Assembly (NCBI RefSeq): GCF_021018895.1
Contig: NC_079387.1
Coordinates: forward strand, 4,703,083 to 4,767,082
Source: Seriola aureovittata
Taxonomy: Eukaryota > Chordata > Actinopteri > Carangiformes > Carangidae
Direction: 5' to 3'
DNA: 64,000 nucleotides
The position numbers and the translations under genes were made by a program. The notes under the pieces were generated by a model. The model made no database searches. It was given only the letters and a program-made list of their open reading frames with translations, and had not been told where the DNA came from. How positions within the stretch are numbered: the first letter of the stretch is position 1; every line of letters starts with the position of its first letter. Below, piece by piece: positions 13,785 to 26,329 of the stretch.

Positions 13785-15265
13785 CGTCAAGAAACGTTTC
13801 TCGCCTTACACCATTTTCCATCCACATGTTATCTTTATCTAGACCCAAGTGTTCGTTAATATGCTCCTCAGACTCAGAGGGATCAAGCCTTTGTAACGCT
13901 CTGTTGTTGATACAGAAGCTCGTTCAGTGTTCGCTGCTGAGCCTTAATTACAGAAGTGCCTCATCTGCTCGACACGAGCTTGACAGGTTGCAGGCATCTT
14001 GTGTCTGACGTCTTGGGAGAGTTTTGTTTTTGTTTTTGAGGATCAGATGTGATTTGTTGTAAGTGGGAAGGTGATAAAATCCTACTTTTTATTCAGTGGA
14101 ACGCAATAAGTGGCACTATGCTTCAGTATTGTGGAAAATCATCTTATATACAGCAAGGGACCATTAATGTAATGGCCAAAAGCTTTTTTTTTTGTATGTT
14201 GTATATGAGAATTTGCAGGTTTAACACGGTAAACTGTCAGTGGTTTGCCCTTCAATCAAAGGTTCACACTAAAAATGACTTAAGAATATGCTGCATTTTC
14301 TGACTACACTATTGTCATCGACACTCCTCTTGCACTTAATGTTACAATTACTGTGAGTTAGTGCCATTTGAAAAGATATCCACCCCATAAATATAATTGC
14401 TTTTTTTCTTGATAATCCTATTTTCACATCACATTGTTGAAAAATCAGAATCAGATGATGAATGAGCCTTTGTATCAATTTATTATTTGAAGCTGTAAAC
14501 TGCAGATTGGATGTGATTTTAATATTTAAGTGATTTCATTGTTGCTGTTATTGTTAAAGTTGCTCTTTGAAGACCATTTGTAATGTAGAAGCAGCAGCAT
14601 CAGGGTATTTGAAATTATTATATTTCAGACTTTGAAACAGGCAACAGAATGTGTTAATGTTTATTACCGCACAAATATATGCTTATTTGACTATTATTCC
14701 AAATACACATCACTGAATTTGGTTATTTAACTATGCTGTATTTCTATTTTTATCTAAATTTTGTCAATATCTCAGTCAGAAGTTTTGCTGCTAATTCTCT
14801 GCCTGTTGGTGTGAGTTTGTCTGAGTGCCAACCAAACACCAAGAAGGGCTCCGACCCCAAAAACCAGGTCTTCATTTTGGGTCAAAACACAGCTGCTTGT
14901 ATATTCATCAAAAGACTGCAGGAATCACTGTGGAAAATATAGGAATGCAGTGTTTATTGATGCAACAGGTTCAACATTCAGTAGGTTTTTAAAAAATGCC
15001 CATGAAGTTTCTTCCACAGCAACAGTAGACAAGTCTAAAGATATAGAGGTATATCTTCGACTAGTAGTTTCTGTTTGTCATGTTAACAGAGTTTTGAGTT
15101 GGATTACATTCAGAATGTATAGATATGTTTTTTTTTTAATTGTGATTGAAATAGTTGCTGATAAATAGTGTAACTGTGAACCTGTCTGAATGCTGTACAA
15201 GAGGAAAATTGACCTTAATCAGATGTTTATTTTGTATTCACAAATAAATTACCTTTGGTGGATAA
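13785..15265 (+). other. slc19a1: slc19a1 3' UTR with poly(A) signal
   Basis: No further exon or gene is seen after the stop. AATAAA lies at 15243-15248. Reading frames in this stretch are short and show no family. The segment 15.3-16.4 kb beyond it is plain intergenic sequence; a 118-residue minus frame there has no recognisable domain. Confidence 0.4.
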
Positions 15266-16253
15266 AAAGCTCCTTGATCGACGTTACAGTTAAGAAAAGA
15301 GGGTATTTAACATGTAAATAATAACTGTCTGATGTACTAGGTTGATAGAGTTGGACTGTAGATACAGCATGTCCATGGGAGTTGTTTGGTCAGCTGCAGC
15401 CACTGCATGAAGACCAAGAGCTTCGTGATTCTTATTTGTTTTTTTGCATTTCTTAGCAGGAGTTGTTTATTTTTCTGTGGACTGTTTCTACAGCTGAGCT
15501 CAGGGATGTGATGAATCTGGTCAGTATTCGCAAGATCTGGTTTCTCCTTCTCGGGAGGGGAAGGAAGAGATGAAAACATGGGAGACTGTATGTGAAGGAG
15601 AGTCATCTGAGTGAAAGTTATGTCTCGTTTGCTGTGTGGAAGAGTCCGCCGTCTTGGCCTTGGTTTCTGACAGGAAGTCCTTTGAGTAAGCAATGAGTCA
15701 GCAGCTCACTGGGTCAATGTTGCAATGTTGCATTTACACCAGATTCAGTGTTAAATTAGCCTATAAATATTTCAACCGTGAATCAGCTGAAATTTGAGCT
15801 GCTTGACAGAAATGAAAAAAAAGCTCTTAGTGTTTATCCTAAACTCAAATTAAAGCTAACTTTAATCAGTAATATAACTGACTTTGACTTTGTATTTACT
15901 ATAAGCACCTGGCCTGTCTGCTAAGCTTGCAAAGGGAAAATGGAGCCATGAAAATCACTTTAGGGGACTCTAGGTTTATATGGAATCATGTGATCGGCGA
16001 CAAAGGAACATTCAGAAAACATACATAAAATAATGATCCACATGCTTTATATGCTACTAAAATGCACCATTTAATCTGCAGATATAAGGTAATGTATAGT
16101 AATACGTGAAAAATGAAATGACATTTAAAATTCTTTGATATACAAATCATGAGTTGGGTAATTATTATAGTTATTACACAAACACAATGCTATGAAAAAA
16201 CCAGCATCAATGCCTCTGCAGTGCATTTTGGCAAATATTACAACAAAAAAGTA

Positions 16254-16321
<68 letters not shown>
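16254..16321. repeat. (TA)n microsatellite
   Basis: More than 30 uninterrupted TA units between slc19a1 and the CD58-like gene, close to the 3' end of the latter. Confidence 0.97.
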
Positions 16322-16323
<2 letters not shown>

Positions 16324-17097
16324 AGCTGCTTTAATACTGATGAAACCTTGAAAACATGTGACTCATCCTGTTAGAAGTGAAATGTGTCGACTTGCTGCCC
16401 TCAAGTGGTTCGATGTAGGACACACAAGAAGCTGCAGTTCAGGGTTGAGATTTTGTTGGTTTTATTAAATCTAGCACTTATAAAAAAAAAAACCCCACTT
16501 GTTTACACATTTACACCTCTACATTCTTTACATCATCACATTGTAACAAACCATGACACATAACCAGCTCACAAGGAGTGAATAAGTCAGTGCCTTTTGT
16601 CTGGAAAATAAGGAACTTCTGTCTGCAATACTTCAACAACTCTTGACAGACGCTTTCAGTTCATTAGTGCTGCTTTTTCAGTTAAAAGGACATTCACAAA
16701 TATTAGAAAAAATCTCATTAGCTTGCATATAATAACAATTGGATGTGTAGCTGTAACTTTGTTAAAACTACAAGGAAAAAACAAAGATTAAGACACTTTA
16801 GAAGAAAGGAAAGTGAGGGCAAAAACAAACCATCCATTTTAAAACACACATTGCATGCACACACAGTCTGTGGGAAGGCTGCAGAACCCAACATTTTAAA
16901 ATGTGTCTTCAGAGTTAAAAGCTAAATACAGATGAATCATGTCATCAATAAAGATGAAGATTTAAATAAGATCAGTTTTCAGTTCAGCTTTGCAAAGTGA
17001 TAATGAACTTTCAAAAAAACCAAACAAAAAAAACCAAAAAACATTGATTGACTTTGTTGGAGCTTAAAATGTGCCACACGTTTGCAAATTTGCATAC

Positions 17098-17100
<3 letters not shown>

Positions 17101-17168
<68 letters not shown>
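17101..17168. repeat. (CA)n microsatellite in the CD58-like 3' UTR
   Basis: 34 CA units. On the minus strand it sits about 120 bases past the stop codon of the Ig-receptor gene, so the mRNA would carry a (UG)n run. The probable poly(A) signal of that gene is AATAAA on the minus strand at 16461-16466. Confidence 0.9.
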
Positions 17169-17171
<3 letters not shown>

Positions 17172-17287
17172 GCGTAGAAGCTGTTGCTGAGGAGTCGGTA
17201 AGTGGTAAAGTCCTGTACAAAGCCTGGATTGTTGGTTGTGCTGGCGGCCCAAACCAGACAATGGCGTCCCTTTCCCCCCCTGTTTTG

Positions 17288-20200
17288 TCAGTCTAGTTCG
17301 AGCTGCACGAACCCACACCGGATCTGCCTCAGATCATCAACAACCGTTGATTTAATGAGCTTGAGGCACCAGTTGGTGTCAGGTATGCCGTCCGCCACAG
17401 GAAAGCACACTAAAAAAAATAAAGTATACAAGTAGGACTGATCCCATACTGCATTTAGTGTCACTGTATTATTTGGATACACTTGTGGATTTCCTAAAAC
17501 ATCTCAGCTTCACTCTGGATCATCTTGTTTTACACCTGACGGGTCCCGACTTGGCTTCGTTTGGCCGTCTATGTCATTGGTGTTTCCTCTGCCAAATCAC
17601 ACAAGGAAAGAAGAAGAATCACACACTGCTGCAAAAAATTACACACCTGAATGGAAAGCCATGAATGTCATTAAATACTGTACAAATATGTGAAATATTT
17701 CTTGACAAGCAGGTGATTGTTTTCCTCTCTTACCGTCCCCTCGTTCCTGCTCTTGATGAGCCTTTACGCCATTAGATTCAGCAGCATTTCTTCCTGGATT
17801 AATGACATTAAAATACAGATTTGAACTTTTTTAATATAATAAAACCATTTGGACAAATTTAAAGAAAATGGGGTGTGGCTTAAACTTACGTGGCCTCTCT
17901 TTCTTCCTCCAGAAGTCTGTAACGTAATGTTAGACAAAAAGGAAGACACATTAAGAAAGTCCACTGTTACATCTGACTGTAAAGGTACTGTCTATTTCTC
18001 TAAAATATAAAAAGGTACAAGTGACTTGAGTTACTGACCTGCTTCATAGGGCAGGGATTCTGCAGGGGGAGAATGACAGTAGACAATATGTTACGGAGGC
18101 CAATGTTAATCAGTTTGCTTCATATGAACAGAAAGAACTTAGCAGACAATCATCAAAAGCAGACACTTTTCCTCATGTTTTCAGCATTAATGTGATGTAT
18201 TGCATCAGGCAGCGTTGTCACTTAACAACTTATAGTTATAGCAGGAAAAAGCAATGGTTTAAATAATTCTGAAAATGTATTAAAAGCAAAGTTTGACCAA
18301 TCTGAGAGTAAAATCAAATACTGGTAACACTTAAACCATTAATTGGCATGTAACAGTTTACACTGTGCCACACTATAATGTACTTGCAGATATCAGGACA
18401 TTGAAAGACATGAAGATTATTATGTATTAACATTACATATTATTACAACTGTGTTTAACTACACTGTCATTCATCAAGTAGCCTCCACTTAAGGGCGCTC
18501 ACAGGAGGAGTTATAGTTAACAAACACATTATATTCATCTGTATCTACCCAGCATCTTTACAGAAACAAGGCCTCAGACTTTTGTTTAAAACTTTTTTAA
18601 AATTGCTTTCCTACCTTTTTGGAAAAACCACATCCCTGGTGGAAAAACACAGGATAATTAAAATCTCTTTAACAGTTTCAGGTAAAATACAGCAATAGAG
18701 ATACATGCACAAAACAGAATTCTGTTTGCTTGCTTTATGCTAATATTAACTGCTAATATGCTAAATAATTACAGTATGATATCATGATTTATACCTGCTT
18801 TGCATCGGTGTAAGAGAGCCAGCATGATTACAGCTGTCAGCAGACAGATGAAGACTATGAGTCCTGAGTTGATGTTCAGAACCCTCTGAGGTGCTGTAAA
18901 ATTACAACAATAGTAATAAGAGGCTTTCCATGGAAACATTTGCACCTTAAAGTCTTATTTGCCATGACGGACTGTGATTCCTTCTATTTTTTTCATAGCG
19001 ATAACTCACTCTCGATGAAAGGGTTGGGGATGGGTTTGCTGCTCTCCTGACTGACCGGATTATGCATCTCACAGCTGAACTCCTTCATGGTTTGACTTTT
19101 CTCCTAGGAGATGAGTGAAACAGTAAGTATTATCAATCACATCCCATACGTTTTTACACTGATTTCTTTGCGCCTTTGCCCTCAGCACGTTCAGATTTCC
19201 CAACGACCAAGTCAGTGACAATGAAAAGAGAGCAGCCTTAACTACGTTATACTGATTCTCCACAGTGGCACTGATGTTGAACTCCTTAAATTTCCTTGTT
19301 TGTTATAAACTTCACAAAATTCCTTTATGTTACATAAACTGGGCAATAAGAAAAGATAACAAGGGCCACAATTAACGCTTATTGTCATTATACTTATTTT
19401 CTCACAGTGAAATGGTCCATCATAATTTGAGTTGGCAATTTTCTGTTAATCACTCAATCTTGAGGTCTAAAAAAAAAACAGGCAGACACATGGACAAAAA
19501 CTTCTCATACAAAATATCAACGACACCTTTTCAACTTTGTGCTCCTTAGATGAAATCGCCAAAATTGTGTCGTCTGACTTCCATTTGTAGGTAACTTCTT
19601 CAACGCCTGTGATGTTTCCGTCACAGGTAAAGGTACAGCTGGTCATCTTATCATTACATGATTCAGTAACAGTGGGTACAGGGACGGGAGCTGGAGGGAA
19701 AGGTGACATACATTTTATTTCCCAAAATTGAATTCAGTGAAACTCAAAGCTGCTCAACACGATAACGAAACTGTGTGTAATTTATCCACTTACATATGAC
19801 TCTGAGAACAATCTGAGTGCCCTGGACCTCATTGATGTTTGGTGTGTAGACTGCATCGTAATCTCGAGTCACTCCTGTGATTGTCACCTCTCCACTTGAA
19901 GTATTCAGGCTACAGCGCTCTTTAAACAAACATGGATATTGTTAGTTAGCTTCTCAAGAAGAGTCTCACAAATCATTCAAAATGTAACTTTTGTACCATT
20001 TAGCTTCAACCCTTGACCCATAGACACCGAGGAGTTGAGCTGCACTAGGGTCAGTATACCTTTGAAATGACGAAAATAAGTGATATCCGGATCAGATTGA
20101 TCCCACTGGATGGCAAGGTTAGAACCATCCTTCCACACGATGCTGGTGATGGGCTTATTCACAGAGCTGTTTGGTTTGAGAACAACTTCATCGCCCTCCT

Positions 20201-20889
20201 TCATGAAGAGTATAATCTCTGCAAGGACAAAAAGGAAGAGAGGTGAACCATTTTCCTGGTCTAAACATCCTTTAAATCTGGCTTTCTATTCATTGGACAC
20301 TGGTCTTATTACAGAAAATTAATTGAAATTCAAAAGCAAATATATATTGACCTTTTGAAAATGAAATACGCCGAATTGGCTATTAATAGTTCCTTCTTGC
20401 TGTGTACCCTTGGACTTAATGAAAACTGTCACTTTACATTAATACTCTAGAAAACATAAAAACGTGGAGATTCTCAGGCAAGTTCTGAAGCACTCCAATT
20501 CCTGTCCTATTAGTATATTGTGCATTATCTCGTATTAATGAGATCTGGATCTTGTTATTATTACGTTTATAGTAATTATGACACACAAATCCCTCATGCA
20601 CCCTGCATTGTTATCCGTAGACATCACCTTCCTGAACCTATCACACAACGATGTGAAACTGCAAGTTTACACTGGGTGGGGCCATGGATATGGAAAATCA
20701 CAATACTGCGACACAACCTGCATACATTCAATATAATCCACAAAAAAATTTATTTGGTTCTAAAACGTATAAAAGCAAGTGGGAAAATAGTTAACTAGAA
20801 GCTAGAATAAACTTACCGGACTGTGTGGACACAACAGCCAGGAAAAGACACGACATCGTCAACATCTTCAGGCACACAGTCGGCCACAT
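17288..20889 (-). CDS. CD58/CD48-like Ig-superfamily receptor (CD2/SLAM family)
   Basis: Type I membrane adhesion receptor, 328 residues in 11 exons (minus): 20889-20817 signal peptide; 20218-19997 and 19919-19794 first Ig domain; 19690-19527 and 19103-19010 second Ig domain; 18893-18795 transmembrane; 18635-18615, 18059-18039, 17916-17890, 17751-17734 and 17409-17288 cytoplasmic tail. Phases close throughout. Domain 1 has WKDGSN and YFRHFKG, the pattern of CD58/CD48 domain 1, and as in those proteins lacks the canonical B-F disulfide. Domain 2 has several cysteines, YKWK, and FSCEMHNPVS, the typical CD2-family F strand. The helix is near residues 236-254. The tail is assembled from 18-27 nt exons, all phase 1, and ends in a longer exon with no ITSM that I can see. 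The 18-nt exon is the least certain. Each Ig domain is split by an intron, which is unusual. It may mediate leukocyte adhesion. Confidence 0.75.
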
Positions 20890-21957
20890 GTTTAACGTTA
20901 AACAGTCAGATAAACAGTCAAATTTAAACCGCTTCTGTTCTGAAGCCAGAGAAACATGTCAAGTCATGTTATTTAAAAGCTAAAAACATAACAGGCTAAG
21001 TGTGCTAGCTTAAAAAGTTAGTTAACTGGCGACAGACGGAGGGGACAGTTGAAGGAAGCTTAAAGTGAAAGTACATGTATCCAGCTCAAACAGCTCAGTC
21101 TCCGCCCCTCTGGGATGTCAAAGTAACAAAAAGGAGTGTAACCTCTGCTGATTTCTACCGGGTTTCTACACAATCTGAGGCTACAGTGCACTATATTTAC
21201 ATTTTGTTATGTTGCAGATTTATGCTAAAATGTTGCAGGTTTATGTGAAAAATAAAATATTAAAAAAAAAAAAAAAATCAATCTACACTTAATCACCCAT
21301 AATGACATGGTGAAAACAGAATTTTAGAAATTTATAAAAAAGGAAAAAACTTGTACACAGGTGCCTACAATTTCTTTTGATAGGATGTTTCTGCACCTTG
21401 AGAGTCCAGCTGTGGTAAATTCAACTTTGGACATGAATTGGAAAGGCACAAACCTCTCTACCTGAGGCCTCGTGGGTGACATTGCATATAAGAGCAGAAA
21501 CCAAGGCATGAGGTGGAAGAAACTACCTGCACAGCCAAACTGAGTTATTTTCTATGCTTTATCTATAGAGTAATGCATGGATAAGGTATTTTAGCCCTTG
21601 ATTTTCCAGGTCTAACGTGCTCAGACCCTAATCTAGCCCAGGCCCTACAGATAACAACAACCTGGAAGTGGAAGAGTTTTTTTCAAAGTCAGGATTTATT
21701 TAAACCAATCAGCACAACAATAATAAATGTTTCAACTGTAAATTACGTATTTTATTAATACATCATTAAATTGTATTATGTTCATTTTTAAATTGATAAT
21801 AAAAGATTCATGTAGCCAAACAAAGAACAAAGGTTGCAAATGCATTGAGAAACATTACAGTAGGCATAAATACAGCGACAAGAACAGTAATAAACTTATA
21901 ACATTTGGGGTTTTTGTTGTTATATTATAAAACAGGTCAACATGTCATCTTGTTGGA

Positions 21958-23025
21958 TCATTCAGCCTGTGGTTCCTCCATGTTTGGTGTGGTCAGAGGC
22001 TCCAGCTGCAGCCACAGGCCTCCCTCAGCACGCAGGACGAGCTGGGGGAGACGGCGAACGCCTCCAGAGCTGGACCCGAGTTCAGGGTTCACCCCCAGGG
22101 TCAGACGAAACCTGAGCAGGGTCAGCGCCACAACGACTCGCAGCTCTGCCAGAGCGAATTTCTGACCAATACAGTTCCTGTGAACGGACACAAATTAATT
22201 TCTTTACCAAGGCATTCTTAGCTGTGTCGGACCTTATTTGGCTTGGGCCTAAATGTTAACTGTGGACACTGTACCTGGGGCCTGAAGAAAAGGGGATGAA
22301 GGCATGAGAAGATCGGTTTTCTGTGTCGGCTGGGTCAAAACGCAGGGGCTCAAACTCCTAGCAGAGAGTAAATCGTGCAGGTTAAACATGATAGAGCTGG
22401 ATGAAAGTGAAAGTGAAATTGATGATTTTATTAGTTTCTTACATATGGGTTTGTCCAGACAGTGGGGTTGTGGTGTGTTCCGTAAATACTGACCAAGCAA
22501 ATGGTACCTTGGGAAAGGTTTACAGGAATAAAGAAGTATTTTGAGTTGAGTTTGTCTAAACTGCTTAACTCTATAAAGGTTATCACAAACCAAAAAACTA
22601 CACAGATGGATTTTTCACAATTTCACCTCCCAGTTTTTGTTGGCGAACTGTAAAACCTTCTCAAGCGGTAATCCCCCAAAAAACATTCTTTCACAAATGA
22701 ATCACTGTATGTGGTTTTAAAGGGGTTTGTCTCTCCTTCTCACCCTCTGGCACAGTCCGATTGCCTGGCAGCACCATGTCCTGGGTGTATTTCCTTGTTA
22801 CAGCCTGCACAGGAGAGTGGAGTCTGAGGCTTTCCCTGATGCACATGGTGGTGAAGGTAAGGTTGGCCAGATCCTCCCTTCAGAAAAAGAGATAAGTGCA
22901 TGTACATATATGTGCAAATGTAAATACTCCTCATTTCACAGAATTTCAAGTGCACTTAATGCCACAGGGGTTTACCATGTCGTACAGGTGAGTTTTCCAC
23001 CTGTTAAATCGCAAAAAAAATGAAT

Positions 23026-23065
<40 letters not shown>

Positions 23066-23446
23066 TTCTGACCACTCTATTTCCTCTCTGTCTCGTCCTT
23101 GCATTAGATCCATCACTTCCTGCCTGCATCTTTCCTGATATTCGGCATGGCGTGCTAAATTATACAGCGTCCAGCAAATCGCACTGGCTGTTGTGTCGTG
23201 GCCTGTGGAAAAAGTAGGAGTATTTAATTTTATGTCAAATCAAATTATGATTTTTAAGATTATTCTGTAGATATATGAACATTTTAGACTTAAGGAACAA
23301 ACGGTAACTTGCAACTTTAAAGCAAGACTATACTTTTTGAGGAAAGTAACAACATCTTGCTTTAAACTGTCTCACCAGCAAACATGAAGGTGTTGGCCTC
23401 TGCCTGTATCTCCTCATCTGTTAGGCCTTGTCCGTCCTCATCCTGC

Positions 23447-23543
<97 letters not shown>

Positions 23544-26177
23544 TTACACACATCTTCTAACACAATATTTATCAGTAAGTACATTTTACACTGATGCAAC
23601 ACCATCTTTAGTTCTCATTCATTCATGCTTCTTTCTTCTTCTGTCTTACCTTTGACAGCAGTATGATGTCCACAAAATCTCTCTTTCTCTGTGGTGCTTT
23701 GGTGAAATCTGTTTCTGTCTCCTTCTGTTGGCCAATGAGGGCACGCCGCTTCTGAACCACTTCCCTGGTGAACCTGCAAACACCAGGTTTTACCCAAACA
23801 TAGAATATTATAGAATAAAATAGGTGTAAAGGGAATATTATTGCATAATAAAAAGCACATAGTGAGTAATAGATATTACAGAAACAGCTTGGTTTTCATC
23901 ACTTTTCTGTAAAATGTGTCATCACACCCAAAGACTCTAACATTGTTGCATAAAGGTCAGAAGGTCACAGCTGTGCGTGTACTGTACCTGTGTACAACAC
24001 TCAAGGCCTTTTTGAATTGTTTCCCCTGCTGCGTTTTCCAGTAAATCCAGTCCCAGTGGTGTAAAATCTTTAGGCGGCGATCAATTATCAGGTCACTGAG
24101 CTCCACTATGGCTGACACGTACTCACTGGTAGACCTGGGCAGAGAACATTTTCAAATAATAGTCAAGTTGAATACAAGTTGAATCTGTGTGTGGAAAATG
24201 GTAAAATAGGGGTCCTCACTCCTGACAGTTGCTGTTGTAGCTAAAGGCACATTTAAGTAAACTGTCCAGTGTCATCAGAGTGATATGATCGAACATCTCT
24301 AGATTGGTCCTGCCCTCTGCCACCAGGCGGCGCCATTTATCCTGAAAGACAGAAACACAGTGAGGGAGATTGATTTTTTTTTCTTCTGGAAAAACTATGG
24401 AACTAACAACCTTAAAAAAAATGGTTTTAAATAATTAACGCTTCTTACAAATGGAATTCATTACAGAAAGTTTTGAGATCAAGCACTGCGAATGGCACCT
24501 GTACTTCTTTATTGTGGAACAACAAAACACTGGCAGCAAAAGTGGATGTGAATTTCTTTTAGGCCAGACATACAATGTATATCTTTACTCTTGTGGATAC
24601 GTCTCTCTTGAGATCTTGATCTTAGTGAGACATGTGAAATAAAGGATGACTTTTTTCACAAAATGTATAAAGTCAGTATTGATTGACCAGACAACAAAAA
24701 GCACATGTAACTGAATCTGTCACTCATTTGTCCATGACAGGATCTGTGTGTATTCTGTGGCTGTGTGCATCTCACATGCATGGTGTTAGCTGACGTGTTA
24801 AACGTGACAACGTAGTTCTTCAGAATATCAAAATGAAAGGCCGGAGTCAGCAGTCGCCTCCTGCGAGACCACACTTCCCCGTTGCTTAGCAGCAGACTCT
24901 GTCCTGGGAAATAAGAGAGACATTGTTTGGAAGTGAGGATGTATATAATCTAAATATAATCATCTGACTTCATCATTATTAGTTTATTAGTCTTAAAAGA
25001 CTTAATGATGTGAAACTTGACTTTTATCAAATGAAAAAAAACGTAGATCGGTTCCCGTAGACTTTGACATTACTCAACAGCTTTGTCATCCTCTTGAATT
25101 ATGAAACAATTATGAACCAATGTCGATTGCAAGTCAACTGTGGAAAACTCTTAAACTAAACTTACATCAGAGCAACACGAGCTACTCACCAAGCCATGGC
25201 CGCAGATGGTCATAGATAAGCTCATCTTTCACTGTAATGCTGGCTTGAAGGAATAAAGGAGTGAGGATGTGATGGAAGGAAAAAAGAACATTAAGCATTA
25301 AATGAAGCTTGGGGAAAAGTGGCTTTAATATTGAGGTAGCTCCAATAACACTGGTGTGAAAAAGTTTATTTGTTTGCAGCAATTATGCAAATATATCACA
25401 TTTAATTTTACAGATAGTGTGTAACCCTACCAGATGCCATTAGTAGAGGTTTGACATAGTCAGGGTGGAAGACTCTGACTAGGTGATAGAAAGGCCCAAG
25501 GAACCAGCTGCAGGAGTGTTTGTATGTGCGCACCAGGTCATCCACCTGGAGGAGACCTTCCTCTGTGCTCTGCATCTGAGACACAAAGAACATCAGTTGT
25601 TTTTTTGTCCTTAAACAAAATATTACAATTGGCTCTGTGATTTTATTTTTTTAATTTATTTTTCTTTTTAATCTGAAGGTCCTATAAGGTTGCCTTTAAA
25701 ATTAAAAGGTGAGTTTCGGTCGGTTAGAACTTCATTGCTTCGCCGATTTCGCATATAAGATTTAAAGTAGACATTTTGTAATAATAATATTTTGCAACAG
25801 AGAGAACTTCCCGTATCACACTGTGAAATCTACTGTCCTTTCACCATAATGACAAAGTGGCAATATTTCCAGATCATAAATAAAGCAAATGTTGCCACTA
25901 CACAAGAACTGACAAATTAAGCTATTCATGCATGTTAATTTGTGTTTCTCCAGCATTGGTGTGTGTGTCCTACCTGGCCCAGGTGGCCTTTCAGCCAGGA
26001 GTCTGCAGGTGGCTTGCTGAAGCAGGACAGTCTGTGTGTGTACCAGGCGTGATGCACAAACAGCCTCACTATCCAAACTGCAACCACCGCAACCAGTCCT
26101 GTACCAACCATTTTCAGGACCTGACAGAGGCTGGCCCAGCTGAGGACCTGAGAGAGGACACCCAGGAGGAGAGACAT
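21958..26177 (-). CDS. cyp4f3: Cytochrome P450 family 4, subfamily F
   Basis: ER-bound monooxygenase expected to omega-hydroxylate fatty acids and eicosanoids such as leukotriene B4. Thirteen exons (minus): 26177-25974, 25575-25431, 25243-25190, 24903-24776, 24341-24220, 24134-23988, 23773-23650, 23442-23376, 23202-23073, 22877-22744, 22507-22443, 22357-22275, 22177-21958; 540 residues, phases consistent. An N-terminal membrane anchor is followed by a Pro-rich hinge (CFSKPP). The C helix has [18 protein letters not shown], the I helix AGHDTTAS, the K helix ESLR, then FEPLRFDP and the heme loop PFSSGPRNCIGQ with the thiolate Cys. The order and exon pattern are those of CYP4F. Where most CYP4 enzymes have the heme-linking Glu before GHDTT, this one has Ala. 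Poly(A) signal AATAAA (minus) at 21751-21756. The symbol follows zebrafish usage; orthology to one mammalian CYP4F is not implied. Confidence 0.9.
23029..23062. repeat. (GT)n microsatellite beside a CYP4F donor
   Basis: 17 GT units. On the coding (minus) strand this is a (CA)n run starting about 10 bases downstream of the donor of the exon ending at 23073. Confidence 0.9.
23449..23542. repeat. (CA)n microsatellite abutting a CYP4F acceptor
   Basis: 47 CA units. On the coding (minus) strand it is (TG)47 followed at once by TTGCAG and the exon starting at 23442, so the repeat occupies the position of the polypyrimidine tract. Confidence 0.95.
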
Positions 26178-26329
26178 CCTGGGACAGAAAAGAGAGACAG
26201 AGCAAGTGGTATCAAGAGGTCTGCCTTGCTTGATGCCCGTCTGGCTTTGACAACGGATGTGCTCACAATGAGAAGTTGGTGATGTTGAAACATGCAGAAA
26301 CCAACCTGTTCCACCCATTACTGAGATTA

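Noticed and set aside
15337..15693. 118-residue minus frame between slc19a1 and the CD58-like gene
   Set aside because: No domain, no splice support and ordinary composition; likely chance.
16979..17318. Frames rich in Cys-Val or Thr-His
   Set aside because: They translate the (CA)n microsatellite; the same holds for frames at 23362-23655, 56250-56504 and 59828-60191.
17734..17761. 28-nt version of the small CD58-like tail exon (acceptor at gtaaag)
   Set aside because: It would shift the frame; the 18-nt version (17751-17734) keeps phase 1 like its neighbours.
22622..22700. Possible extra cyp4f exon between 22744 and 22507 (minus)
   Set aside because: A frame with splice-like ends exists there, but the exon at 22507-22443 carries the expected [12 protein letters not shown] sequence and joins in phase on both sides.
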